A stretch of 6,771 nucleotides of DNA from assembly GCA_947447095.1 (NCBI GenBank), contig CANFIL010000069.1:1-6771 (forward strand). The letters are read 5' to 3'. This DNA is from Actinomycetota bacterium (GTDB lineage: Bacteria; Actinomycetota; Actinomycetes; S36-B12; UBA5976). How positions within the stretch are numbered: the first letter of the stretch is position 1; each line of letters starts with the position of its first letter. This document shows, one piece after another, positions 1-5,740 of this stretch. The position numbers were made by a program, and so were the translations under genes. Below the pieces are notes generated by a model. It had not been told where the DNA came from. It ran no database searches and worked only from the letters and a program-made list of their open reading frames with translations.

Positions 1-458
1 AGGGATTCAATGTCGCCTACGGTTCCACCGACTTCGGTGATAACTACATCAACATCTTCGTCGGCCATTGCCGCAATTCGGGAACGGATTTCGTTGGTGA
101 TATGTGGAATAACTTGAACTGTGTCGCCTAGGTATTCACCGCGTCGCTCTTTTGCAATAACGCTTGAGTACACCTGGCCAGTTGTGACATTGGCGGAACC
201 ATGGAGATCACGATCCAAGAAACGTTCGTAGTGACCGATATCAAGATCGGTTTCGGCGCCGTCATTCGTTACAAACACTTCCCCGTGCTGAAACGGATTC
301 ATTGTGCCGGGATCTACGTTGAGATAAGGATCAAGTTTTTGCATCGTGACGCGCAGTCCGCGCGCAGTGAGCAAATTGCCCAAACTCGATGCTGTAAGGC
401 CCTTGCCCAATGAAGATGCAACGCCACCCGTGACAAAAATATGTTTCCTAATACCCAC
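1..458 (-). CDS. pyrG: CTP synthase, N-terminal part (cut by left window edge)
   Basis: CTP synthase makes CTP from UTP, ATP and glutamine in the cytosol, the last step of de novo pyrimidine nucleotide synthesis. The 152 visible residues are the start of the synthetase (amidoligase) domain. They show the family opening KHIFVTGGVASSLGKG (residues 5-20, with P-loop-type Lys19), then KLDPYLNVDPGTMNP (41-55), the HGEVFVTNDGAETDLD block (58-73), GHYERF, KERRGEYLG and TEVGGTVGDIES (141-152). Lys19, Asp73 and Glu142 correspond to the ATP/Mg-binding residues of the E. coli enzyme. The glutaminase domain lies beyond the left edge. The chosen start is a GTG giving MGIRKHIF, which fits the family's usual length, but no good Shine-Dalgarno precedes it. 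An in-frame GTG at 497-495 would add 13 residues. The gene follows recN by 48 bases. Identity is near certain; the start is not. Confidence 0.97.
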   Translation of the reverse strand, partial: MGIRKHIFVTGGVASSLGKGLTASSLGNLLTARGLRVTMQKLDPYLNVDPGTMNPFQHGEVFVTNDGAETDLDIGHYERFLDRDLHGSANVTTGQVYSSVIAKERRGEYLGDTVQVIPHITNEIRSRIAAMADEDVDVVITEVGGTVGDIES

Positions 459-506
459 GGAATACCAGCGTAACTGTGCCTCGGTTTGGAAGCACACACC
501 ACCCCG

Positions 507-2192
507 CTATTCCGCGTGGCGGCGTTCGGTTTCGGCAATCTCGAGAAGTTCGGTCGCTAGTTGTGCGCCGGCTTGAGAATCAGCAAGACCAGCCAACATG
601 CGAGCCAGTTCCGTCACGCGATCAGAGTCTGCAACCTGATGAACCGAGGAATTGTGAACAGATTCCCCATCACCTCGACTGACGACCAAGTGATTGTCCG
701 CAAAGGCAGCAACCTGTGGCAAGTGCGTGACAACCACAACTTGAGCAGTTCGTGCCAAACGCGCCAAGCGTCGGCCGACCTCGACAGCGGCTGCGCCACC
801 AACACCAGCATCCACCTCGTCAAAGATAAACGTCTCAATTGGGTCGGCCTCAGCAAGAACAACCTGGACTGCAAGCATGATGCGACTCAACTCGCCACCT
901 GAGGCACCCTTGTTGATGGGAACCCATGGTGCGTTTGGCCGGCTTATCAACCCCAACTGAATAGTGTCGGCACCAAAAGGTCCCAATTCAGCCGATTCCA
1001 AGACGAACTCCACCCGAGCGCCTGCCATGGCTAGCCCATCGAGCTCTTTCGAGACCTTGCTCGCAAATGATTCGGCAGCTTGTGTTCGTAACTTCGTCAA
1101 TTTGGCGCCTTGACTCGTCAGATCTGCGGTGAGTGAAACCAATTCCTCACGCAATTGCGCTACGACATCATCACCGCCGCTGAGTTCGTTTTGACGAATC
1201 CGCGCCGATGTGGCCCAATCCAGGAGCGCATCAACATCACCGAACTCGCGACTGAGTTGGCGCAAGGCCGAGCGCCGAGACTCAACAAAAGCTAACCGTT
1301 CGGGGGAAGCGTCAATGGTCGAAACATAGTGCGAGATATCAGAAGCCACGTCAGAAGCCAACACCTCGAGTTCATGAACTCGGTCTGCCAATTCTGCAAG
1401 TTGCGAATCGTGATGCCGTTCGCGTTCCAATGCTTTACGCGCTAAAGAAATACCTGACATGGCGCCAGCATCACCTGAGTCATCGCCGGCAATTGCTGTG
1501 AGCGCACTTGAACTTGCGCTGTGAAGAACCTCAACGTTCGTTAGCTTGTTCGCTTCGTCATCCAAGGCACGATCTTCACCTGGCTGAGGATTCAGCGCAT
1601 CACATTGTTCGAGAATTCGAGTGATTCGATCAAGCTCGATTTCTCGTGCCGCTGCATCTGTCGTGAGCAGGTCAATCCGTCGAGAAATCTGTACGCGCTT
1701 TTCCCACAACTCTTGGTATCGCGCGAGCACTGAACCGTCTGCGCTAAATCGATCAAGGATGAGTCGCTGTTGCATCGCCTTAGTCAGACGCAGTTGCTCA
1801 CTTTGGCCATGAACGGCAACCAATTCGGTTCCCAGTTCAGTGACGACTGCGGTCGGCACCGACGCTCCACCGATGAACGAACGGCTTCTTCCAGTGTCAT
1901 TAATTTGGCGCGAAACAATCGCAACGGAGCCATCTTCGAGTACGGCACCTGAATCTGCCAGTTCAACAGCAACACTTTCGGGAACCACGATGTCTGCCTC
2001 AACAACGGCCTGGGTACAGCCGGTACTGATGATTGACGCGTCAGCCTTGCCGCCAAACAGAACGCCCAGTCCGCGAAAGACCATTGTTTTACCCGCGCCA
2101 GTTTCGCCGGTGAGGACGTTGAGACCCGGCGTCAGATCAAGCGTTGCTTCACTGATGACACCAAAATTACGGAGACGGACCTGCTCTAACAA
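507..2192 (-). CDS. recN: DNA repair protein RecN (SMC-like ATPase)
   Basis: RecN is a cytosolic SMC-like ATPase that acts early at DNA double-strand breaks, holding ends or sister duplexes before RecA-dependent repair. The 561-residue product has normal family length. The N-terminal half-site carries Walker A GETGAGKT (29-36) followed by GLGVLFGGKAD. Residues of about 150-390 form a charged, helical coiled-coil arm. The C-terminal half has the ABC signature SGGELSR (431-437), Walker B TFIFDEVDAGVGG (454-466, with Asp458 and Glu459), and the switch histidine in VVVVTH (His490). All catalytic motifs look intact. The start is a TTG, not ATG: it is followed directly by LEQVRLRNFG, the usual RecN opening, and AGGA lies 7 bases upstream across the nadK stop codon. 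It sits 9 bases after nadK, so translation is probably coupled. No LexA-type operator is visible in that gap. Confidence 0.97.
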   Translation of the reverse strand: MLEQVRLRNFGVISEATLDLTPGLNVLTGETGAGKTMVFRGLGVLFGGKADASIISTGCTQAVVEADIVVPESVAVELADSGAVLEDGSVAIVSRQINDTGRSRSFIGGASVPTAVVTELGTELVAVHGQSEQLRLTKAMQQRLILDRFSADGSVLARYQELWEKRVQISRRIDLLTTDAAAREIELDRITRILEQCDALNPQPGEDRALDDEANKLTNVEVLHSASSSALTAIAGDDSGDAGAMSGISLARKALERERHHDSQLAELADRVHELEVLASDVASDISHYVSTIDASPERLAFVESRRSALRQLSREFGDVDALLDWATSARIRQNELSGGDDVVAQLREELVSLTADLTSQGAKLTKLRTQAAESFASKVSKELDGLAMAGARVEFVLESAELGPFGADTIQLGLISRPNAPWVPINKGASGGELSRIMLAVQVVLAEADPIETFIFDEVDAGVGGAAAVEVGRRLARLARTAQVVVVTHLPQVAAFADNHLVVSRGDGESVHNSSVHQVADSDRVTELARMLAGLADSQAGAQLATELLEIAETERRHAE

Positions 2193-2199
2193 TGCAAAG

Positions 2200-2203
2200 T
2201 CCT
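2200..2203 (-). promoter_or_regulatory. recN ribosome binding site overlapping the nadK stop
   Basis: On the minus strand AGGA lies 7 bases before the TTG start of recN and shares three bases with the nadK TAG stop at 2204-2202. It supports the TTG as the true start and suggests that ribosomes ending nadK feed recN initiation. Confidence 0.7.
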
Positions 2204-3065
2204 AAGAATTACGCCAGCCACGAACTGGGAGTTCGAACTTTGCAACAAGACGCTCGGTGAATGGAGTTGAGTGAACCCGCGCAAGTTTGACCGATTTCGC
2301 ATCGCGTTGCACAGTGACGGTTCCACCTGCGGCAACTTCAGATGACCGACGGCCGTCAGCACACACCACAACAGGGCTGTTTTCAATACCAACATCGATT
2401 TTTGACGATGGAGATACGACCAGCGGCCGAGCAAATAAAGCATGAGCGCTAATAGGAACAACAAGCAAAGCGTCTACTTCGGGCCAAACGACAGGGCCGC
2501 CTGCGCTAAACGCGTATGCAGTGGAACCCGTTGGCGTGGCACATAACAACCCATCACATGACCATCGTGACAAAGGTCGGCCATCGATACTGACCATAAT
2601 TTCGGCCATACGTTCACGTTGATGCTTTTCGATGGCTACTTCGTTCAATGCCCAAGTGCTCCAACGTTCACCTTCGGGGGATGTCGTTGTGACTACAAGG
2701 GCAGTACGTTGCTCAACAACTAATTCACCACTGACAACCGCAGAGATAACCGCGCCAATATCTTCAGGTTCAGCTTCGGCCAAGAATCCAACGTGACCTA
2801 GGTTCACGCCGAGCACAGGTACGTCATGCACACGCGCAATTTCAATCGCGCGAAGAATGGTTCCATCGCCACCAAAGACAATGACAAGTTCACAACCTTC
2901 GGCGTCCGTTGCCGATTGCACACCGTCGATCCCAATGAGCTGGGCATCATCATCTGCACACAGCACCGAAATTCCTTCGGCGAGAAGACCATTGGCGGCA
3001 TCACGTGACACCTCAAGTGCACGTTGGCGACCAGCATGAACCACGAAGAGTACTTTGCGACTCAT
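2202..3065 (-). CDS. nadK: NAD kinase (ATP/polyphosphate-dependent)
   Basis: NAD kinase phosphorylates the 2'-hydroxyl of NAD to give NADP in the cytosol and is the only known de novo source of NADP. The 287-residue protein has standard length. The N-terminal domain carries GGDGT (65-69, with Asp67 as the expected catalytic base). It is followed by LGVNLGHVGFLAE (85-97), the Asn-Glu pair in ALNEVAIEK (139-147), DGLLCATPTGSTAYAFSAGGPVV (from 171, NAD-binding), and ISAHALFARPLV (205-216). These are the hallmarks of the bacterial NadK/PpnK family. ATG was chosen as the start because AGGAGG lies 7 bases upstream and the MSRKVLFVVH opening gives a first beta strand. The start overlaps the tlyA stop by four bases (ATGA). 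Whether it can use polyphosphate, as mycobacterial PpnK does, cannot be read from sequence. Confidence 0.97.
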   Translation of the reverse strand: MSRKVLFVVHAGRQRALEVSRDAANGLLAEGISVLCADDDAQLIGIDGVQSATDAEGCELVIVFGGDGTILRAIEIARVHDVPVLGVNLGHVGFLAEAEPEDIGAVISAVVSGELVVEQRTALVVTTTSPEGERWSTWALNEVAIEKHQRERMAEIMVSIDGRPLSRWSCDGLLCATPTGSTAYAFSAGGPVVWPEVDALLVVPISAHALFARPLVVSPSSKIDVGIENSPVVVCADGRRSSEVAAGGTVTVQRDAKSVKLARVHSTPFTERLVAKFELPVRGWRNS

Positions 3066-3853
3066 TGCGGGCCCTCCTGGACTGCTCTTTCGATTTCGGT
3101 TAGATCAGGGGCTTTGCCTTTTCGGGACAGCCACAAGAAATATTCAACGTTTCCACTCGGTCCCGGCAATGGACTAGCGGTTACGCCAAGGGTACCTAGG
3201 CCAAGTGAAAAGGCGCTATTAGCGATCTTATTGACTGCAGCGACACGATGTTCGGCCGAATCCACAACCCCACCAGAACCAAGCAATTCTCGACCAACCT
3301 CAAACTGTGGCTTGACCATAAGGAGAGCCTGCCCGTTTGGCTTAAGCACTCCGACAAGGGCTGGTAACACCGTTTCAAGGGAAATGAACGATAGGTCAGC
3401 AACAATCAGGTCAACCATCTCGCCGATTGTTTCGGGAACGATGTGTCGAACGTTGGTTCGATCATGAACCGTAACTTTAGGGTCTTGACTAACTTTCCAT
3501 GCCAATTGACCGTAGCCAACATCAACGCAATAAATCTTTGAGATTCCACGACGAAGCAAAACATCGCTAAAGCCACCCGTTGAAGCCCCTGCATCAAGCG
3601 CCACGAACCCAGTGACATCGATGTCAAATGCGTCGAGTGCACCTATGAGCTTGTGCGCCCCTCGGGAAACATAATCGTCTTCAACATCCACCAAAACTTT
3701 GATGGCAGCATTTTCGTCAACCTGGGTGGCCGATTTAGTTGCGAGAATTCCCGCGACTTTTACTTGACCGGCGTCAATGAGTGACTGAGCATGCTCACGA
3801 CTTCGGGCAAGGTGACGCCGAACGAGCTCGACATCAAGTCGTCGTCGAGTCAC
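3062..3853 (-). CDS. tlyA: TlyA family rRNA 2'-O-methyltransferase
   Basis: TlyA uses S-adenosylmethionine to methylate ribose 2'-hydroxyls in rRNA. The mycobacterial enzyme modifies C1409 of 16S and C1920 of 23S rRNA, and its loss gives capreomycin/viomycin resistance. The 263 residues comprise an S4-type RNA-binding domain (about 4-60, RRLDVELVRRHLARS...DAGQVKVAG) and an FtsJ/RrmJ-like methyltransferase domain. The SAM loop is LDAGASTGGFSD (86-97). The expected K-D-K-E tetrad is present: Lys68 (GAHKL), Asp153 (VADLSF), Lys181 (MVKPQFE) and Glu237 (GNVEYF), each one position earlier than in M. tuberculosis as I recall it. The interdomain linker reads DDYV where the mycobacterial protein has RAWV. 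The start is a GTG overlapping the upstream stop as GTGA. No clear Shine-Dalgarno precedes it, so coupling is likely. Which rRNA sites it modifies is not settled by sequence. Confidence 0.95.
   Translation of the reverse strand: MTRRRLDVELVRRHLARSREHAQSLIDAGQVKVAGILATKSATQVDENAAIKVLVDVEDDYVSRGAHKLIGALDAFDIDVTGFVALDAGASTGGFSDVLLRRGISKIYCVDVGYGQLAWKVSQDPKVTVHDRTNVRHIVPETIGEMVDLIVADLSFISLETVLPALVGVLKPNGQALLMVKPQFEVGRELLGSGGVVDSAEHRVAAVNKIANSAFSLGLGTLGVTASPLPGPSGNVEYFLWLSRKGKAPDLTEIERAVQEGPQ
3073..3078 (-). promoter_or_regulatory. nadK ribosome binding site (consensus AGGAGG)
   Basis: AGGAGG on the minus strand, 7 bases before the nadK ATG and inside the last codons of tlyA. It is the strongest Shine-Dalgarno in the window. 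It suggests nadK can initiate independently as well as by coupling through the ATGA overlap. Confidence 0.85.
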
Positions 3854-4251
3854 TGGCCCGACAGGTCAGCAAGCGTGTCATGCAAGCGGCGCTGCACATC
3901 TTCAAAGACAGAGACGTGCTCATCAACGGGCAAAGAAGAAAGATCCGACAACCGCGCGATGGCATCATCAACGCGAGGCTCACCAGTAACCGGCAAAGAC
4001 ATCATCACTACGGTTGGTTCGCTGCTTTCAACAATACTTTCTACCGCAGAGTCATCGAGGAAAGTTTCGCCTTCATCCTCGGCAAACTCGTCGTCATCTT
4101 CGTCATCGTCATCAGAATCCGAAACATCAGATTGGGTAAGCACGTCAATGAAATCGTGATCATCTAGTGACGTAAAGGAGTCTGCTTCAAGTTCGGTGGC
4201 GCTATCTGCTTCCGCTTCAGCGTTAAACGCCTCGGAATTGAGTTCACTCAT
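3850..4251 (-). CDS. Small acidic protein of unknown function, upstream of tlyA
   Basis: A 133-residue protein of unknown function. Residues 1-80 are strongly acidic and low in complexity, with an Asp/Glu run at 47-55 and more acidic residues to 62, and are probably disordered. The C-terminal 45 residues (about 88-130) look folded: VTGEPRVDDAIARLSDL, then LPVDEHVSVFEDVQRRLHDTL, likely two or three amphipathic helices. Actinobacteria commonly carry a small protein with this kind of C-terminal block between the HAD phosphatase and tlyA (Rv1693 occupies this slot in M. tuberculosis); that comparison is from memory. The ATG start has GAAAGG 8 bases upstream, and the stop overlaps the tlyA GTG by four bases. 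The acidic half could mimic RNA or shield a basic partner such as the S4 domain of TlyA, but this is speculation. No signal peptide or membrane segment is seen. Confidence 0.85.
   Translation of the reverse strand: MSELNSEAFNAEAEADSATELEADSFTSLDDHDFIDVLTQSDVSDSDDDDEDDDEFAEDEGETFLDDSAVESIVESSEPTVVMMSLPVTGEPRVDDAIARLSDLSSLPVDEHVSVFEDVQRRLHDTLADLSGQ
4087..4113 (-). repeat. Asp/Glu codon run (imperfect trinucleotide repeat)
   Basis: Nine consecutive GAC/GAT/GAA/GAG codons encode the acidic stretch at residues 47-55 of the small protein. The DNA is an imperfect GAN trinucleotide array, which could change length by slippage in whole codons without breaking the frame. The length effect is inferred. 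Confidence 0.6.
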
Positions 4252-4259
4252 GCTTGTCG

Positions 4260-4265
4260 CCTTTC
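4260..4265 (-). promoter_or_regulatory. Ribosome binding site of the small acidic protein
   Basis: GAAAGG on the minus strand, 8 bases before the ATG at 4251 and within the 21-base gap after the phosphatase stop. It supports the assigned start. Confidence 0.6.
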
Positions 4266-4272
4266 GTCGGCA

Positions 4273-5277
4273 CTAGCCTACGGCAATGCCGCGTTGCGAG
4301 AGTTGGCTGGTCGCTGTCTCAACAGACATCAAGTTATGCCACACCGCAACAGTGGCTATCCGAATTGCATCCAAAATATCGCCTTGTCCAAAGAGTTGAC
4401 CGTCTCGAACCTGCCACTCATTTAATGAAGCAACGAGCCCTGTCAGCTCGACTGGCTGATGAGCTTGCGCCAGCCCTGTTGCATCCCACGCTAGGTATGT
4501 TGGACGAAGCTCAGGCGTGGCGAGCATCAAATCTCGAACGCTTGTTACTCCCGAGAACACCAACAAGCTGTCAATTCCCACATTGTTGGCACCGTGAATA
4601 TCGGTATCTAATCGATCACCAATAACAATGGGGCGCTTGGATTGAGCTCTATCAATGGACTGTTGCATCAATGGAACTTCTGGCTTTCCTGCCACAGCCG
4701 TAGGTCGTCGACCAACAGCAAGCGCCAATGCATTCACCATTGCGCCATTTCCCGGAGCCATCCCCCACTGAGTTGGAATGGTGATGTCCATGTTTGTCGC
4801 CACCCACGGAACACCAGTGTTGAGCACTTGGCTTGCTTGCGCAAGCATGCGCCATGGCATATCGGGCCAATAACCTTCAATAACGCCTGCGTGATCGACA
4901 TCAATATCTTGCGATGGAATGAGGCCAACTAACTCAACTTCGGTCATTAAATCGCGACTTCCCAATACAAAGATCGAACTGCCCTGAGGAACGAGAGTTG
5001 CAAGAACAGCGGCTCCAGCCTGCGCTGATGTCACAACATCTTCAGCAGTTGCGTATAAACCAAGTTCTGTCAGATGAGTAGCCACTGAAAGAGGCGACCG
5101 CGAGGCGTTATTCGTTACATATGTCAGCGTCATTCCAAATTTGAGGTGCACATCATTAATGACGGACACAACGCCTGGGACAGATTCTTGCCCTACATAA
5201 ATCACGCCGTCAAGATCAAACAGCGCTGCATCATATTCCTTAGCTAATACATCGCTTGGTTGTTCCAAAGGTGCCAT
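4273..5277 (-). CDS. HAD-IIA family phosphatase (Rv1692/NagD-like)
   Basis: A HAD-superfamily phosphatase with a type IIA cap (NagD/PGP-like). Motif I is FDLDGVIYVG (20-29; Asp21 nucleophile, Asp23 acid/base). Motif II is VTNNAS (54-59, Thr55). Motif III is the Lys198 of AGKPE, and motif IV is VIGDRLDTDI (218-227, Asp221 and Asp226 for Mg). The cap lies between motifs II and III. At 334 residues it is about 60 longer than a minimal HAD-IIA enzyme; the extra tail (about 270-334) ends with GDILDAIRIATVAVW, a feature I associate with actinobacterial members. The M. tuberculosis protein in the same position, Rv1692, is reported as a glycerol-3-phosphate phosphatase, so glycerol-phosphate or another small phosphate ester is the best guess; substrate is inferred. 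The ATG has no visible Shine-Dalgarno, and an in-frame TAA 15 bases upstream limits longer starts. Confidence 0.93.
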   Translation of the reverse strand: MAPLEQPSDVLAKEYDAALFDLDGVIYVGQESVPGVVSVINDVHLKFGMTLTYVTNNASRSPLSVATHLTELGLYATAEDVVTSAQAGAAVLATLVPQGSSIFVLGSRDLMTEVELVGLIPSQDIDVDHAGVIEGYWPDMPWRMLAQASQVLNTGVPWVATNMDITIPTQWGMAPGNGAMVNALALAVGRRPTAVAGKPEVPLMQQSIDRAQSKRPIVIGDRLDTDIHGANNVGIDSLLVFSGVTSVRDLMLATPELRPTYLAWDATGLAQAHQPVELTGLVASLNEWQVRDGQLFGQGDILDAIRIATVAVWHNLMSVETATSQLSQRGIAVG

Positions 5278-5319
5278 GTAACTAGAGTGCCATTAGTTGA
5301 CGCGCCTCGTCATATCGCC

Positions 5320-5643
5320 TCACAGTTTGGTCAACGAACTCATTTCAATTTCCACTCGACTGGCAACGGACATCCCGGCTTTCCAAAACCGCCTTCGAAT
5401 TTCACCCTCTACTTCAATGATGTCCCCCACCGTTAGCGAGCGGGCTTTCCGCTGAAGGCCGGCTTTCATCGCGACCAGATCAATGGTGTCTACTGTGGTT
5501 TTAGTGACTGGCTTTGCACGCGGGACAACAATGCGAAACCTTGTGAGAACAGTGTCGCTAGGTAAATGAATATCCTCAGCAAGTGATGTAACGCGCCCGA
5601 CAAGATGTACTGAATTTGTCCAGTCCGAAAATTCCTCTTCCAT
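5320..5643 (-). CDS. Short SSB-domain (OB-fold) protein, non-canonical SSB paralogue
   Basis: A 107-residue protein with the single-stranded DNA-binding OB-fold pattern: NSVHLVGRVTS (10-20), LPSDTVLTRFRIVV (27-40), VDTIDLVAMKAGLQRKARSL (51-70), then VGDIIEVEGEIRRRFW (72-87) and a last strand ASRVEIEMSSLTKL. It is much shorter than housekeeping SSB (about 150-180 residues). It lacks the Gly/Pro-rich linker and the acidic tip ending in Pro-Phe that recruits repair proteins, so it is unlikely to be the main replication SSB. It resembles a family of short actinobacterial SSB-like proteins carrying the VDTIDxVA block, whose role I do not know. The ATG start is backed by AAGGAG 6 bases upstream. 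It lies after a terminator, 42 bases before the phosphatase gene, so it may begin a new transcription unit. I see no convincing promoter in the 97-base gap. Confidence 0.88.
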   Translation of the reverse strand: MEEEFSDWTNSVHLVGRVTSLAEDIHLPSDTVLTRFRIVVPRAKPVTKTTVDTIDLVAMKAGLQRKARSLTVGDIIEVEGEIRRRFWKAGMSVASRVEIEMSSLTKL

Positions 5644-5649
5644 AAAATG

Positions 5650-5655
5650 CTCCTT
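5650..5655 (-). promoter_or_regulatory. Ribosome binding site of the SSB-like gene
   Basis: AAGGAG on the minus strand, 6 bases before the ATG at 5643. A strong site suggests efficient, independent translation of the SSB-like protein. Confidence 0.8.
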
Positions 5656-5682
5656 CGTGTTGTGCGGAGCAATACTGTGCCG

Positions 5683-5722
5683 AAAAGCACTGACCGCGCA
5701 CAGAATCTGGGCGCGGTCAGTG
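5683..5722 (-). terminator. Rho-independent terminator after the TPR gene
   Basis: Two perfect 12-base complementary arms, CACTGACCGCGC at 5688-5699 and GCGCGGTCAGTG at 5711-5722, enclose an 11-base loop. On the minus strand the stem is followed by C then four T (5687-5683). It sits 18 bases past the TPR stop codon. The T run is short, so termination may be partial. On the plus strand no T run follows, so it serves minus-strand transcription. Confidence 0.8.
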
Positions 5723-5740
5723 GATTAATTCGGTTGTGGA

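Noticed and set aside
201..413. A plus-strand open frame opposite pyrG.
   Set aside because: The opposite strand encodes a clear, highly conserved CTP synthase N-terminus, so this is an antisense shadow.
1840..2205. A 121-residue plus-strand frame opposite the start of recN.
   Set aside because: It lies opposite the conserved Walker A region of RecN and has no recognisable domain or ribosome binding site; it is an antisense shadow.
3781..4167. Two overlapping plus-strand frames of over 120 residues opposite the small acidic protein and the tlyA start.
   Set aside because: They arise from the biased codons of the acidic stretch, one giving a run of Ser and the other Val/Ile. The minus-strand gene has a ribosome binding site, a coupled stop/start and a recognisable C-terminal block.
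5278..5300. A short inverted repeat (AACTA / TAGTT) between the SSB-like gene and the phosphatase gene.
   Set aside because: Only five A/T-rich base pairs, with no T run after it; too weak to call a terminator or operator.
5644..5687. A possible promoter for the SSB-like gene (CAGTATTG as a -10).
   Set aside because: It matches the -10 consensus poorly and no -35 is found at proper spacing, so it was not listed as a feature.
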